This document shows, piece after piece, positions 7,389 to 16,674 of a DNA stretch of 64,000 nucleotides (its first letter is position 1; each line of letters begins with the position of its first letter). The stretch comes from Bacteroidia bacterium (lineage in GTDB: Bacteria; Bacteroidota; Bacteroidia; Bacteroidales; VadinHA17): positions 42,006 through 106,005 of the forward strand of contig JAPLEB010000039.1 in NCBI GenBank assembly GCA_026391555.1, written 5' to 3'. A program made the position numbers and the translations under genes. A model generated the notes under the pieces. It made no database searches and was not told where the DNA came from. It was given only the letters and a program-made list of their open reading frames with translations.

Positions 7389-9233
7389 ATGTCAGTTGGA
7401 TATTCGGAAGAGCATATAAAAACCCTGGAGTGGAGAGAACATATCCGGCTAAGGCCTGGTATGTATATCGGGAAGCTTGGTGACGGGTCTTCTCATGACG
7501 ATGGTGTGTATGTACTACTCAAAGAGGTTATGGACAATGCCATTGACGAGTTCATGATGGGGAATGGCAAAAAAATTGATGTCTCAATTAACAGTAAAGA
7601 GGTCAGAGTGAGAGACTACGGGCGGGGCATCCCGCTTGGTAAGTTACTGGATGCTGTTTCCAAAATGAACACAGGGGCAAAGTACGATTCAAAAGCCTTT
7701 AAAAAATCTGTAGGTCTTAACGGTGTCGGGGTTAAAGCAGTTAACGCCCTGTCAAGCAGTTTTATAATAAAGTCGATGCGTGAAGGACAGGTCAAGGCCA
7801 TTGAGTTTGAACTTGGTAATACAAAAAAAGATCATCCGCTTGAGCCGACAAATGAGGAGAATGGAGTAGAGGTAATATTTCAGCCCGATGAAGGGATGTT
7901 CGGTAACTACTTTTATATTTCGGAATATGTAGATACTATGCTGAAAAACTACGTATACCTCAATGCAGGCCTTGTAATCAACTTTAACGGGAATAAATTC
8001 TTCTCCCGTAACGGACTGGTCGATTTGCTTAACGAGAACATGAGTAAGGAGGGTCTTTACCCCATCATTCAACTGAAAGGCGAGGATATTGAGGTAGCAT
8101 TTACTCATGGATTACAGTATGGGGAAGATTATTACAGCTTTGTGAACGGGCAGAATACTACGCAGGGAGGAACTCATCTTATTGTTTTCAGGGAAGCAAT
8201 TGTAAAGACAATAAGGGATTTTTATAAAAAAGATTATGACCCTTCCGACATCCGGTCGTCAATAATTGCAGCTATCAGCATTAAAGTGGAAGAACCTATC
8301 TTTGAATCGCAGACAAAGACCAAACTGGGGTCGAAAGATATGGGCCCCGAGGGGCCATCAGTCAGAAATTTCATAAGTGAGTTCATAAAAAAACAGTTAG
8401 ACGATTATCTTCATAAGAACCCCGAAACAGCGAGGATCATACTGAAAAAGATACAGGATTCAGAGAAAGAGAGAAAGGATATTTCTTCGATCCAGAAACT
8501 GGCAAGGGACAGGGCAAAAAAAGTGAGTCTGCATAATAAAAAGCTGAGAGATTGCCGTACGCATTATAACTCAAATGATTCAAATAAGCTTGATTCAACA
8601 ATTTTCATAACTGAGGGTGACTCGGCCAGCGGTTCAATAACAAAATCGAGAAATGTTGAAACACAGGCAGTATTCAGCCTCCGTGGAAAGCCTCTCAACT
8701 GTTTTGGTCTTACAAAAAAAATCGTTTATGAGAACGAGGAATTTAACCTTCTTCAGGCGGCGCTTAATATTGAAGACGGAATCGAAAATCTGAGATATAA
8801 TAATGTGGTGGTTGCTACTGATGCCGATGTAGATGGAATGCATATAAGACTCCTTCTTCTCACTTTTTTTCTTCAGTTTTTTCCCGACCTGGTCAGAAAA
8901 GGCCATGTTTATATTTTACAGACGCCACTCTTTCGTGTCAGAAATAAAAAAGAGACAAGGTATTGTTATTCTCCTGATGAAAAAACAAAAGCCATTTCAG
9001 CTCTGGGCCCAACTCCTGAGATAACACGATTTAAAGGTTTAGGCGAAATATCTCCTGATGAGTTTGCGAATTTCATCGGGAAGGATATGCGACTGGAGCC
9101 GGTAAGGATGAAGAAAAACGACTCTGTAAATGGTTTTCTGGAATTTTTTATGGGCAAGAATACGCCTGACAGACAGGATTTTATAATTGAAAACCTGAGA
9201 ATTGAAGATGATTTTATAGACGAAGAAAAGTGA
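7389..9233 (+). CDS. parE: DNA topoisomerase IV subunit B
   Basis: The ATPase subunit of a type IIA topoisomerase that decatenates daughter chromosomes. The GHKL ATPase motifs are visible: EVMDNAIDE near residue 46, GRGIP near residue 78 and [14 protein letters not shown] near residue 113. The Toprim part has EGDSASG and DADVDG. The length of 614 residues and the absence of the large insert of E. coli GyrB favour ParE over GyrB. It is followed by its partner parC after a short gap. A consensus -7 box lies just upstream. Confidence 0.93.
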   Translation: MSVGYSEEHIKTLEWREHIRLRPGMYIGKLGDGSSHDDGVYVLLKEVMDNAIDEFMMGNGKKIDVSINSKEVRVRDYGRGIPLGKLLDAVSKMNTGAKYDSKAFKKSVGLNGVGVKAVNALSSSFIIKSMREGQVKAIEFELGNTKKDHPLEPTNEENGVEVIFQPDEGMFGNYFYISEYVDTMLKNYVYLNAGLVINFNGNKFFSRNGLVDLLNENMSKEGLYPIIQLKGEDIEVAFTHGLQYGEDYYSFVNGQNTTQGGTHLIVFREAIVKTIRDFYKKDYDPSDIRSSIIAAISIKVEEPIFESQTKTKLGSKDMGPEGPSVRNFISEFIKKQLDDYLHKNPETARIILKKIQDSEKERKDISSIQKLARDRAKKVSLHNKKLRDCRTHYNSNDSNKLDSTIFITEGDSASGSITKSRNVETQAVFSLRGKPLNCFGLTKKIVYENEEFNLLQAALNIEDGIENLRYNNVVVATDADVDGMHIRLLLLTFFLQFFPDLVRKGHVYILQTPLFRVRNKKETRYCYSPDEKTKAISALGPTPEITRFKGLGEISPDEFANFIGKDMRLEPVRMKKNDSVNGFLEFFMGKNTPDRQDFIIENLRIEDDFIDEEK

Positions 9234-9265
9234 AATATTTTTATTAAGGAATTGCGTGTTTGTAC

Positions 9266-11878
9266 ATGGAAGAATCAGATATTAATATCAGCAATACAGA
9301 AGGTATAGAAAAAATTCCTCAAGGACCGGTTGCTCTTCATTCAGTAACGGCTCTATCGGGTATGTACCAGAACTGGTTTCTGGATTATGCGTCATACGTT
9401 ATTCTCGAAAGAGCAGTTCCTCATCTGCATGACGGACTAAAACCGGTTCAGCGCCGCATCCTCCATTCTATGAAGAGGATGGATGACGGACGTTATAACA
9501 AAGTTGCAAATATCATAGGTCACACAATGCAGTTCCATCCTCATGGTGATGCTTCAATTGGTGATGCATTGGTTCAGCTGGGGCAGAAAGATCTGCTTGT
9601 TGATGCACAGGGTAACTGGGGAAATCTTCTGACCGGCGATAGCGCTGCAGCTCCAAGATACATTGAGGCAAGACTTTCGAAGTTTGCAATAGAGGTGGTT
9701 TTTAACCACAAAACAACCGAGTGGAAGTTATCGTACGACGGTCGAAACAAGGAGCCTGTTACTTTACCTGTAAAGTTTCCGTTGCTTTTAGCAATGGGAG
9801 TAGAAGGTATTGCTGTCGGTCTGGCATCAAAAATTCTTCCTCATAACTTTAATGAACTCATAGATGCAACAATTGATTACCTGCAGGGTAAGAATTTTGT
9901 AATTTATCCCGATTTTCCAACAGGTGGTATGGTCGATGCTTCGAAATACAACGACGGACAGCGGGGAGGAGTAATTAAAGTAAGGGCAAAGATCGAGAAA
10001 GTTGATAAAAAGGCGCTGATTATCACGGAGATACCGTTTGGAAAAACGACCACTACTTTGATTGAATCAATAATCAAGGCGAACGATAAGGGAAAGATAA
10101 AGATCAGAAAGATCGATGATAATACATCGGCAAATGTCGAAATAGTTGTACATCTTATTCCGGGTGTTTCGCCAGATAAGACAATTGATGCACTTTATGC
10201 ACTTACCGATTGTGAATATTCAATATCACCTAATACCTGTGTGATAACAGATAATAAACCTTCATTCATGGGGGTTAGTGCCATACTGCGACATTCTGCC
10301 GACAAAACTGTTGAACTTCTTAAGAATGAACTTGAGATCAGGCAGAGCGAGCTTCAGGAGGAATGGCACACGTCGTCTCTCGAAAAAATATTCATCGAGG
10401 AGAGGATTTACCACGATATTGAAGAGTGCGAAACATGGGAAGCTGTTATTGTGGCAATCGACAAAGGGCTGACTCCGTTCAAAAAACTGCTGTTAAGGGA
10501 AGTAACAAGAGAGGATATTATCCAGTTGACAGAGATTAAGATAAAGAGAATCTCGAAATTTGATGTTAAAAAGGCTGACGAACATATAAAAGGAATTGAG
10601 ACTGAGCTTGAAGAGGTAAAAAATCATCTTCGCAACATAATTCCTTTCGCTATAAACTATTTCAGACAGATAAAGAAAAAGTATGGTAAGGGGAGGGAAA
10701 GAAAAACCGAGATCAGGAGCTTCGATACTATTGAAGCAACGAAAGTGGTTGCCAACAATGCAAAACTCTATATTAATTACAAGGAAGGCTTTATCGGTAC
10801 CGGCCTGAAAAAAGATGAGTTTATCTGCGATTGTTCAGATATTGATGATGTAATAGTTATCAGGAAAGATGGAGTATATCTTATAACGAAGGCGGCCGAT
10901 AAAGTATTTGTAGGTAATGATATTCTGTATGCCCAGGTTTTCCTGAAGAATGATGAGCGTACCATATATAATATTGTATATCAGAATGGGAAAGATGGTC
11001 CTCTTCTTGCCAAAAGATGTGCCATTTCAGGTCTGACACGCGATAAAGAATATAACCTGACCAGGGGAACACCGGGTTCGAAAATAGTATATTTCAGTGC
11101 AAACCCGAATGGTGAAGCTGAAGTAATTAAGGTTCATCATAAACCAAAGGCACGGCTTAAAAAGCTCGTCTTTGAATTTGATTTCGGCCAGATGAATATA
11201 AAGGGGAAATCCTCGATGGGTAATATTCTTACGAAGAATGCAGTTAATAAAATCAGCCTTAAAGAGAAAGGGCTCTCAACCCTTGGCGGAAGAAAGATCT
11301 GGTTCGATGATGCTGTATTCAGGCTTAATGTTGACGGAAGAGGACTTTTCCTTGGTGAGTTCAGTTCCGATGATAAGATACTTGTAATTACGAAAAACGG
11401 ATTTTTCAGAAATGCGGCATTTGATCTGTCAAACCATTTTGAAGACAGCATCCTTATAATTGAGAAATTCAGGCCCGGGAAAGTCTATTCAGTCATATAC
11501 TGGGATGCTGAGCAGAAATTTTATTATGTTAAAAGGTTCACAATTGAGGAATCGGAGAAACCACAGTGTTTCATAAATGAAGATCCCGAATCGAAACTTA
11601 TTAGTATCACAGAAGTTGAATATCCGCGTTTCGAAATTTATTTCGGGGGTAAGCATAAGGACCGGGGAAATGAGATAATTGAAGTGGCTGAATTTATTGG
11701 TGTAAAGAGTTATAAGGCTAAAGGGAAAAGGATGACCAGTTATATGGTCGAAAACATACAGGAGATTGAACCTGTTGTAATAAAAGAGGCTGCAGTAATG
11801 ATTGAGGAAAAAACCGACGAGGAATATCAACAACCTGTTATTCATGAAGATACTGCACAGATGAAACTTGAATTGTGA
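9266..11878 (+). CDS. parC: DNA topoisomerase IV subunit A
   Basis: The DNA-cleaving subunit that pairs with ParE. The catalytic tyrosine is in AAPRYIEARLS, about residue 132, preceded by the HPHGD quinolone-pocket region and the KPVQRRIL winged-helix segment. The C-terminal beta-pinwheel lacks a canonical QRRGGKG GyrA box; the nearest match, IKGKSSMGN, is degenerate as in ParC proteins. I place the start at the ATG at 9266; an in-frame TTG at 9260 would add two residues. The stop overlaps the aroK start, so parE-parC-aroK are probably co-transcribed. The last about 40 residues are glutamate-rich. Confidence 0.92.
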   Translation: MEESDINISNTEGIEKIPQGPVALHSVTALSGMYQNWFLDYASYVILERAVPHLHDGLKPVQRRILHSMKRMDDGRYNKVANIIGHTMQFHPHGDASIGDALVQLGQKDLLVDAQGNWGNLLTGDSAAAPRYIEARLSKFAIEVVFNHKTTEWKLSYDGRNKEPVTLPVKFPLLLAMGVEGIAVGLASKILPHNFNELIDATIDYLQGKNFVIYPDFPTGGMVDASKYNDGQRGGVIKVRAKIEKVDKKALIITEIPFGKTTTTLIESIIKANDKGKIKIRKIDDNTSANVEIVVHLIPGVSPDKTIDALYALTDCEYSISPNTCVITDNKPSFMGVSAILRHSADKTVELLKNELEIRQSELQEEWHTSSLEKIFIEERIYHDIEECETWEAVIVAIDKGLTPFKKLLLREVTREDIIQLTEIKIKRISKFDVKKADEHIKGIETELEEVKNHLRNIIPFAINYFRQIKKKYGKGRERKTEIRSFDTIEATKVVANNAKLYINYKEGFIGTGLKKDEFICDCSDIDDVIVIRKDGVYLITKAADKVFVGNDILYAQVFLKNDERTIYNIVYQNGKDGPLLAKRCAISGLTRDKEYNLTRGTPGSKIVYFSANPNGEAEVIKVHHKPKARLKKLVFEFDFGQMNIKGKSSMGNILTKNAVNKISLKEKGLSTLGGRKIWFDDAVFRLNVDGRGLFLGEFSSDDKILVITKNGFFRNAAFDLSNHFEDSILIIEKFRPGKVYSVIYWDAEQKFYYVKRFTIEESEKPQCFINEDPESKLISITEVEYPRFEIYFGGKHKDRGNEIIEVAEFIGVKSYKAKGKRMTSYMVENIQEIEPVVIKEAAVMIEEKTDEEYQQPVIHEDTAQMKLEL

Positions 11879-12402
11879 TGCTCGGCAGCAACATAGTATA
11901 CATAATTGGTTTTATGGGAAGCGGTAAGTCAACCGCTGGGAAAAAGCTGGCTTCGCTTCTTGGTTGGTCATTTATTGATCTTGACAAAAGAATTGAAGAA
12001 CATACCGGCAGAACAATTTCTGAAATTTTTTCACAACATGGAGAAATCTATTTCCGTAATGTTGAATCAGAAATTCTTAAAATTCTTAAATCTCAGACAA
12101 ACACTATAATATCAACGGGCGGTGGAACCCCTTGCTATGGTGATAATATGGATCATATGCTTAAAACCGGCCTTACTGTTTATCTGAAATTAACGCCGGG
12201 ACAATTGAAAAGCCGCCTTTCTGAATCAACGGGCGAAAGGCCCTTAATAAATGATTTAAGCAACGACGGGTTGCTTAGTTTCATTGAGGAGAAACTTGCT
12301 TACCGTGAAAAATGTTATAACCGTGCTGAAATAATTGTTGAGGGAATTACTCTTGATATTAATTTATTAAATTCCCTTATTAAATCCAGCCTGAACATCT
12401 GA
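11878..12402 (+). CDS. aroK: Shikimate kinase
   Basis: Shikimate kinase phosphorylates shikimate at the 3-hydroxyl in chorismate synthesis. The Walker A motif GFMGSGKST is at residues 11-19, the DLDKRIEE shikimate/metal motif at about 35-42, the FRNVESE arginine motif near residue 58 and GGGTP near residue 81. The LID arginine sits in TGERPL. The ATG at 11878 overlaps the parC stop by one base (TGATG); a GTG at 11875 would add one residue. The 174-residue length is typical. Confidence 0.95.
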   Translation: MLGSNIVYIIGFMGSGKSTAGKKLASLLGWSFIDLDKRIEEHTGRTISEIFSQHGEIYFRNVESEILKILKSQTNTIISTGGGTPCYGDNMDHMLKTGLTVYLKLTPGQLKSRLSESTGERPLINDLSNDGLLSFIEEKLAYREKCYNRAEIIVEGITLDINLLNSLIKSSLNI

Positions 12403-12521
12403 TCTCCATAATCTTCGATTTTTTTTTAGTTGATAAGAAGTTTATTAACCAGCCAGCCATCCGCCATCTGACGGATGCTATCAATTTTCCCGGTAATATA
12501 TTTGAAACTGTCCAGTTGGAA

Positions 12522-12545
12522 GACCGAAGTTCGAAGTCCAAAGAC
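12522..12545 (+). repeat. Degenerate heptamer repeat (GTCCGAA-like)
   Basis: Three 7-base units, GACCGAA, GTTCGAA and GTCCAAA, run in tandem and a fourth begins. They lie in the 191-base space between the aroK and dprA 3' ends, which otherwise holds only a weak 6-bp hairpin around 12458-12477 and no gene. Confidence 0.6.
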
Positions 12546-12593
12546 TTGTAAATCTTATTACATTCGATTCCCGGCTTCCGGCTCCTTTATTGT

Positions 12594-13721
12594 TTATCCG
12601 GTCCGGTACACATTCCCGGGGTAGCATTTTACCAATCCCTTGAACTCCATCTGAAGTAGCTGTGAGGATAATTTGTAAACAGGAATTTCAAGAGACCGGC
12701 ATATTGTGTCAATGGTCAGTTCCCCTTGTTTCATCAGTAATTCATAGATCAGTTTTTCTGTATCATCAAGTTCGGAAAATAATGTTCTCTGGACAGGGGG
12801 TTTTGACTTTTCCGGTTTCCAGTTAAGGAAGTATTCGATATTATCAGAACACTCTGTAAGTACTGCTTTATTACCCCGGATAAGGCTATTGCAGCCGGCT
12901 GACCATTGATCATCCGGTCTCCCGGGTACAGCAAAAACATCGCGGTTATATGAATTGGCAATATCTGCTGTTATGAGTGCACCTCCCTTTATTCCTGACT
13001 CGATAACCAGTGTAGCATCAGATAGGCCGGCAATTATCCGGTTTCTTTTTATAAAATTATTGCGCTCTGGAAGTGCATCTGAAAGGAAATCAGTAAGCAG
13101 GCCTCCCTTTTTAACCATTTCTTTTGCTATAAATGTATGGACAGCAGGATAGGTGGTTTTAAATCCATGCCCCAGAACCCCGATAGTTTGCAGGTTATTT
13201 GAAAGGGCTGCCTTATGAGCATTAATATCAATACCATAAGCAAGGCCGCTGACAATGATAAGATCGGGATGCCCTGCTGCCAGTCCACCTATAATCTTAT
13301 CACATATTTCCCTGCCACGGGTGGTGGCATTACGTGTACCAACTACACTTAAAATCTTTACTGCATTTAGATCGCAGTTACCCATGAAGAAAAATACTAC
13401 CGGAGAATCGTCACATTGCCTGAGCCTGAAAGGATAATCATTATCAAGATAGAAATAGGTTCTGATGTTGTTCTTACTGATATATTCAGCCTCCTGTTCC
13501 GCGGTATCGAGATACGATCTGTCACTGATATATTTTGCAATACCTGATCCGATTCCGGGTATTTTGATAAGGTTTCTGTATGGTTCATGAAAAATCGCTT
13601 CCACGCTTCCGAAATGTGATACAAGTTTTCGGGCATTAATGTCACCGATACGTGGAATCAGACCTAAAGCAATTTTATGCTTAAGTGATACTTCTGGCAT
13701 AGCACAAAAAAATTGAGACAT
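12594..13721 (-). CDS. dprA: DNA-processing protein DprA
   Basis: DprA loads RecA on incoming single-stranded DNA during natural transformation. An N-terminal helix-hairpin-helix region (GIGSGIAKYI, about residues 57-66) precedes the Rossmann-like core with VGTRNATTRG, SGLAYGID and ESGIKGGALITA motifs. A C-terminal winged-helix segment ends the 375-residue protein. Two starts are possible. The first ATG (13721) lies one base after a TATATTTG -7 box on the minus strand (13730-13723), so a transcript from it would begin inside the codon or later; the second ATG at 13700, giving MPEVSLKH, fits that promoter better. Terminator of gdhA lies just upstream. Confidence 0.92.
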   Translation of the reverse strand: MSQFFCAMPEVSLKHKIALGLIPRIGDINARKLVSHFGSVEAIFHEPYRNLIKIPGIGSGIAKYISDRSYLDTAEQEAEYISKNNIRTYFYLDNDYPFRLRQCDDSPVVFFFMGNCDLNAVKILSVVGTRNATTRGREICDKIIGGLAAGHPDLIIVSGLAYGIDINAHKAALSNNLQTIGVLGHGFKTTYPAVHTFIAKEMVKKGGLLTDFLSDALPERNNFIKRNRIIAGLSDATLVIESGIKGGALITADIANSYNRDVFAVPGRPDDQWSAGCNSLIRGNKAVLTECSDNIEYFLNWKPEKSKPPVQRTLFSELDDTEKLIYELLMKQGELTIDTICRSLEIPVYKLSSQLLQMEFKGLVKCYPGNVYRTG

Positions 13722-13722
13722 A

Positions 13723-13730
13723 CAAATATA
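13723..13730 (-). promoter_or_regulatory. Possible -7 box for dprA
   Basis: The minus strand reads TATATTTG, a full TAnnTTTG match, one base ahead of the first dprA ATG. If used, it argues that translation starts at the internal ATG at 13700. No TTTG box is seen at the normal distance upstream, where the gdhA terminator lies. Confidence 0.35.
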
Positions 13731-13731
13731 T

Positions 13732-13759
13732 AAAAAAGACCTCTTTTCAGAAGTCTTTT
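13732..13759 (-). terminator. Intrinsic terminator of gdhA
   Basis: On the minus strand AAAAGACTTCT pairs with AGAGGTCTTTT (11 pairs, one G-U) around a GAAA tetraloop, followed by a T run. It starts about 28 bases past the gdhA stop. In plus coordinates the arms are 13749-13759 and 13734-13744. Confidence 0.75.
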
Positions 13760-13787
13760 CTCATTTTATTTTCAAATTGAAATCGTC

Positions 13788-15125
13788 CTAGATAACTCCC
13801 ATATCAAGCATTGAGTTTGCTACTTTCAGGAATCCTGCAATATTTGCACCTTTCACATAGTCAACATAGCCGTTTTCCCTTTTCCCATGTTTAACGCACT
13901 GGTCATGAATATTGCACATGATCTCATGCAGACGGTCATCAACCTCCTTACTGTTCCAGCGAAGCTTCATTGAGTTCTGGGTCATTTCCAGTCCCGATGT
14001 AGCAACCCCACCGGCATTAACTGCTTTACCTGGAGCAAATAATATCTCATGTTTATGAAATTCCTCAACAGCTTCCGGGGTACAACCCATATTTGATACT
14101 TCAGCTACAAGGATAGCGCCATTGTTGATCAGTTTTTTTGCATCTTCACCGGTAAGTTCATTCTGGGTTGCACATGGGAGTGCAATATCAACTTTGACTT
14201 CCCATGGGCGTTTACCTTCATGAAATTCAACACCTTCAAATGCATAAGAATAAGGTTTTACTATATCTTCATTAGAAGAACGAAGTTCAAGCATAAAATC
14301 AATTTTCTTTCCGGAAATTCCTTCCAGATCATAAACATAACCATCGGGACCTGAGATAGTAACAACTTTACCTCCCAGTTCGGTAGCTTTTAGAGCAGCA
14401 CCCCAGGCTACATTGCCAAATCCTGATATTGAAATTGTTTTTCCCTTAAGAGTTTCATTTTTGGCAGCCAGCATTTCCTTTGCAAAATAGATACCACCAA
14501 AACCGGTAGCTTCAGGACGTATAAGCGAACCACCCCAGTTACTTCCTTTACCTGTAAGAACGCCTGTATGATCTCCCTTCAGTCTTTTGTACATCCCGTA
14601 CAGGAATCCTATTTCACGCCCGCCAACTCCTATATCACCGGCAGGTACATCAGTCTCAGGACCAATATACTTCCACAATTCAAGCATGAAAGACTGACAG
14701 AAGCGCATGACCTCTGCATTTGATTTTCCTTTTGGATCGAAGTCTGAACCACCTTTACCACCGCCCATTGGAAGAGTAGTTAGTGCGTTCTTGAATGTCT
14801 GCTCAAATCCGAGGAACTTAAGGATTGAAAGATTAACACTCGGGTGGAAGCGAAGGCCTCCTTTGTAGGGACCAATAGCATTATTGAACTGGATACGGTA
14901 ACCCAGGTTAACTTTTACATTTCCTTCATCATCAACCCAGGGAACTTTAAAAGTTATTGCACGATCAGGTTCAATGAGACGTTCAATAATGTTTGCAGAT
15001 TCAAACTGCGGGTTTTCGTTATAAACCTCTTCAATCGATTCCAGCACTTCTCTTACTGCCTGTAAATACTCAACCTCTCCGGGATGCTTCTTTTCGAGGT
15101 TGTTCATGATTTTATCTACGTTCAT
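13788..15125 (-). CDS. gdhA: NADP-type glutamate dehydrogenase
   Basis: Glutamate dehydrogenase makes glutamate from 2-oxoglutarate and ammonia and is a main entry of nitrogen. The 445-residue hexameric-type enzyme shows PMGGGKGGSDFDPKGKS with the catalytic lysine (about residues 121-137), the GDIGVGGREIGFLYG segment near residue 164 and the Rossmann SGFGNVAWGAA motif near residue 235. The length and the KGGSDFDPKGKS signature fit the NADP-dependent biosynthetic class. It stands alone with its own terminator, and dprA follows on the same strand. Confidence 0.96.
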   Translation of the reverse strand: MNVDKIMNNLEKKHPGEVEYLQAVREVLESIEEVYNENPQFESANIIERLIEPDRAITFKVPWVDDEGNVKVNLGYRIQFNNAIGPYKGGLRFHPSVNLSILKFLGFEQTFKNALTTLPMGGGKGGSDFDPKGKSNAEVMRFCQSFMLELWKYIGPETDVPAGDIGVGGREIGFLYGMYKRLKGDHTGVLTGKGSNWGGSLIRPEATGFGGIYFAKEMLAAKNETLKGKTISISGFGNVAWGAALKATELGGKVVTISGPDGYVYDLEGISGKKIDFMLELRSSNEDIVKPYSYAFEGVEFHEGKRPWEVKVDIALPCATQNELTGEDAKKLINNGAILVAEVSNMGCTPEAVEEFHKHEILFAPGKAVNAGGVATSGLEMTQNSMKLRWNSKEVDDRLHEIMCNIHDQCVKHGKRENGYVDYVKGANIAGFLKVANSMLDMGVI

Positions 15126-15232
15126 TATGTTGAAATTTTATTTGATAATCAGGGTCAAAAATCAGCTATCCAAATTTGAGGTTGTTATAAATCATTAAAA
15201 ATGATAAAACTCATGTTATCAGGTGATAACCT

Positions 15233-15715
15233 TCACGACTGGGGAGCATATAAATTCAATGACCTGATTACTTTAGCTCTCTCCTTCCGATTTAGGGCGC
15301 TGATGTAAACAGGCGGATATTTTGCAACGCCTTCATTAATCTGCTGGAAAAGCGTAATGCTTTGTATCAGACCAAACAATCTGGATTCAATCTTATATCC
15401 GGAGAATGTTTTTTTATTTATTTCAACAGAATTCTTTTTCCCGCCAACCACTCCTGCAGTAAAATATCTGAAAATTATGCTTTCCCCTTCATCAGAATAG
15501 CTGATAAATTGATAATTGAGGGACATTGGCAGAAAAACAACGAACAGATAAATTCCCACAAGAATAAGTGTCCAGGCAGTATCGTCCATTCCAAAAAGCG
15601 GGTATTTAATAAGTTTTGCCGCATAAGTCAGACCAATGTATGTCAGTAATACAACTGTAGCTCCGAATAGTTTGATTCTCAGGCTTATGATCGTTCTGCT
15701 GTTGTCGAAAGTCAT
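15233..15715 (-). CDS. Small membrane protein with two N-terminal transmembrane segments
   Basis: A 160-residue protein I cannot name. Two hydrophobic stretches, at about residues 14-34 and 46-66, form a hairpin anchor. The cytoplasmic-looking rest begins with a strand-rich YQFISYSDEGESIIFRYF segment and ends in a charged helix, an arrangement like bacterial PH-domain membrane proteins. It is transcribed toward gdhA, with 107 bases between. No function is assigned. Confidence 0.7.
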   Translation of the reverse strand: MTFDNSRTIISLRIKLFGATVVLLTYIGLTYAAKLIKYPLFGMDDTAWTLILVGIYLFVVFLPMSLNYQFISYSDEGESIIFRYFTAGVVGGKKNSVEINKKTFSGYKIESRLFGLIQSITLFQQINEGVAKYPPVYISALNRKERAKVIRSLNLYAPQS

Positions 15716-15815
15716 TTAAAAATATTTTCGTAAAATTAGTCTGTTTTTTTCAATAAGTATTGTTAATCAGGAAAAAACTAAGAAAGACTGTTCAAGTCCA
15801 TTTATGAAAGTTAAT

Positions 15816-15836
15816 CTTCCGACTTCCGACTTATTA
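15816..15836 (+). repeat. Short heptamer repeat (CTTCCGA)
   Basis: CTTCCGA occurs twice in tandem, followed by the related CTTATTA. It lies in the divergent spacer between the membrane protein gene and the ECF sigma gene, about 24 bases before that promoter. Confidence 0.5.
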
Positions 15837-15859
15837 GTTATTATTATGATCACAATCTG

Positions 15860-15888
15860 TTGACATAAAGAAACTAATCATATTTTTG
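15860..15888 (+). promoter_or_regulatory. Promoter of the ECF sigma gene
   Basis: TTG at 15860-15862 and TATTTTTG at 15881-15888 are 18 bases apart, matching the Bacteroidota housekeeping arrangement TTTG-N17-23-TAnnTTTG. The -7 box ends 19 bases before the sigma factor start codon. Confidence 0.6.
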
Positions 15889-15907
15889 TATAACTAACCA
15901 ACCGGCT

Positions 15908-16474
15908 TTGAACGATCTTTTGCTGATAGAAGGACTCGGGCGAAGGGATAAAGTAGTATTTGATTATATTTTCAATTATTACTATTCATCTCTTTGTGCA
16001 TTTTCAATGCAGTATCTCAATGACCGTAATGCCGGTGAAGACCTGGTACAGGACTTTTTTGTTGCTCTCTGGATAGAGGCTCCCAATTTGCAAATCCGGT
16101 CATCACTAAAGTCATATTTGTTTGCCTGTGTCAAAAACCGATGCCTCGACTTCCAAAAGCATCAAAAGGTCACTGAAAAATACAGGGCATACGTTCTTTT
16201 CTCGGCAGAGAGCGGCGACGACACCACTGATCACTATCTTGCAGAATCCGAACTTCGCCAGGCCATTAAAAAAAGCCTGGAAAAACTTTCACCCCGCTGT
16301 CGTGAGATTTTTGAATTGAGCCGTCTCAAAGGCTTGTCAAACCAGGAGATATCCGAACAACTGGGAATTTCTAAACGAACGGTCGAGTTACAGATCAGTA
16401 ACTCATTGAAAATCCTCCGGAAGGAGCTTATTGAATATCTTCCGCTTTGGCTTATTGCCTGGTTGATCGGCTAG
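15908..16474 (+). CDS. ECF RNA polymerase sigma factor (FecI-type, SusCD-linked)
   Basis: An extracytoplasmic-function sigma factor expected to drive the adjacent utilisation locus. Region 2 includes DLVQDFFVALW near residue 45, and region 4 carries a helix-turn-helix in LSNQEISEQLGISKRTVEL near residues 142-160. The 188-residue length is typical of the Bacteroidota sigma-70 subfamily paired with FecR proteins. The start is TTG at 15908: the frame has a stop at 15875 and the next internal ATG would remove the start of region 2. A promoter matching the housekeeping consensus precedes it. FecR follows after 200 bases. Confidence 0.9.
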   Translation: MNDLLLIEGLGRRDKVVFDYIFNYYYSSLCAFSMQYLNDRNAGEDLVQDFFVALWIEAPNLQIRSSLKSYLFACVKNRCLDFQKHQKVTEKYRAYVLFSAESGDDTTDHYLAESELRQAIKKSLEKLSPRCREIFELSRLKGLSNQEISEQLGISKRTVELQISNSLKILRKELIEYLPLWLIAWLIG

Positions 16475-16498
16475 TCAGCAAAGGCGTGTTAAGTAACC

Positions 16499-16551
16499 CA
16501 TCCCCCGCCCCCTTCCCTTATTCTTTAAGAGAAGGAGGACGGAAGGATGAG
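16499..16551. repeat. C-rich/G-rich imperfect inverted repeat
   Basis: A C-run block (CATCCCCCGCCCCCTTCCC) is followed by AAGAGAAGGAGG and GGAAGGATGAG, forming an imperfect stem. It is unlike its A/T-rich surroundings. The same kind of block, CATCCCCCGGCCCCC, occurs at 49070 upstream of mraZ, so it looks like a member of an interspersed family. It sits between the sigma and anti-sigma genes; the rest of that 200-base gap shows nothing else. Confidence 0.5.
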
Positions 16552-16674
16552 TTAAGATGAAGAGAGCATCATAATAAATGCAAACTATTATATATGTGTA
16601 CCATTGACTTTTGTCGTCTTACCACCGAACAGGCGAAAGAGCATGATTAATTTTATAAATTTAGTTTAAAAAAG

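Noticed and set aside
7389..11878. gyrB-gyrA
   Set aside because: The A subunit lacks a canonical GyrA box and the B subunit lacks the large GyrB insert, so topoisomerase IV is the better call.
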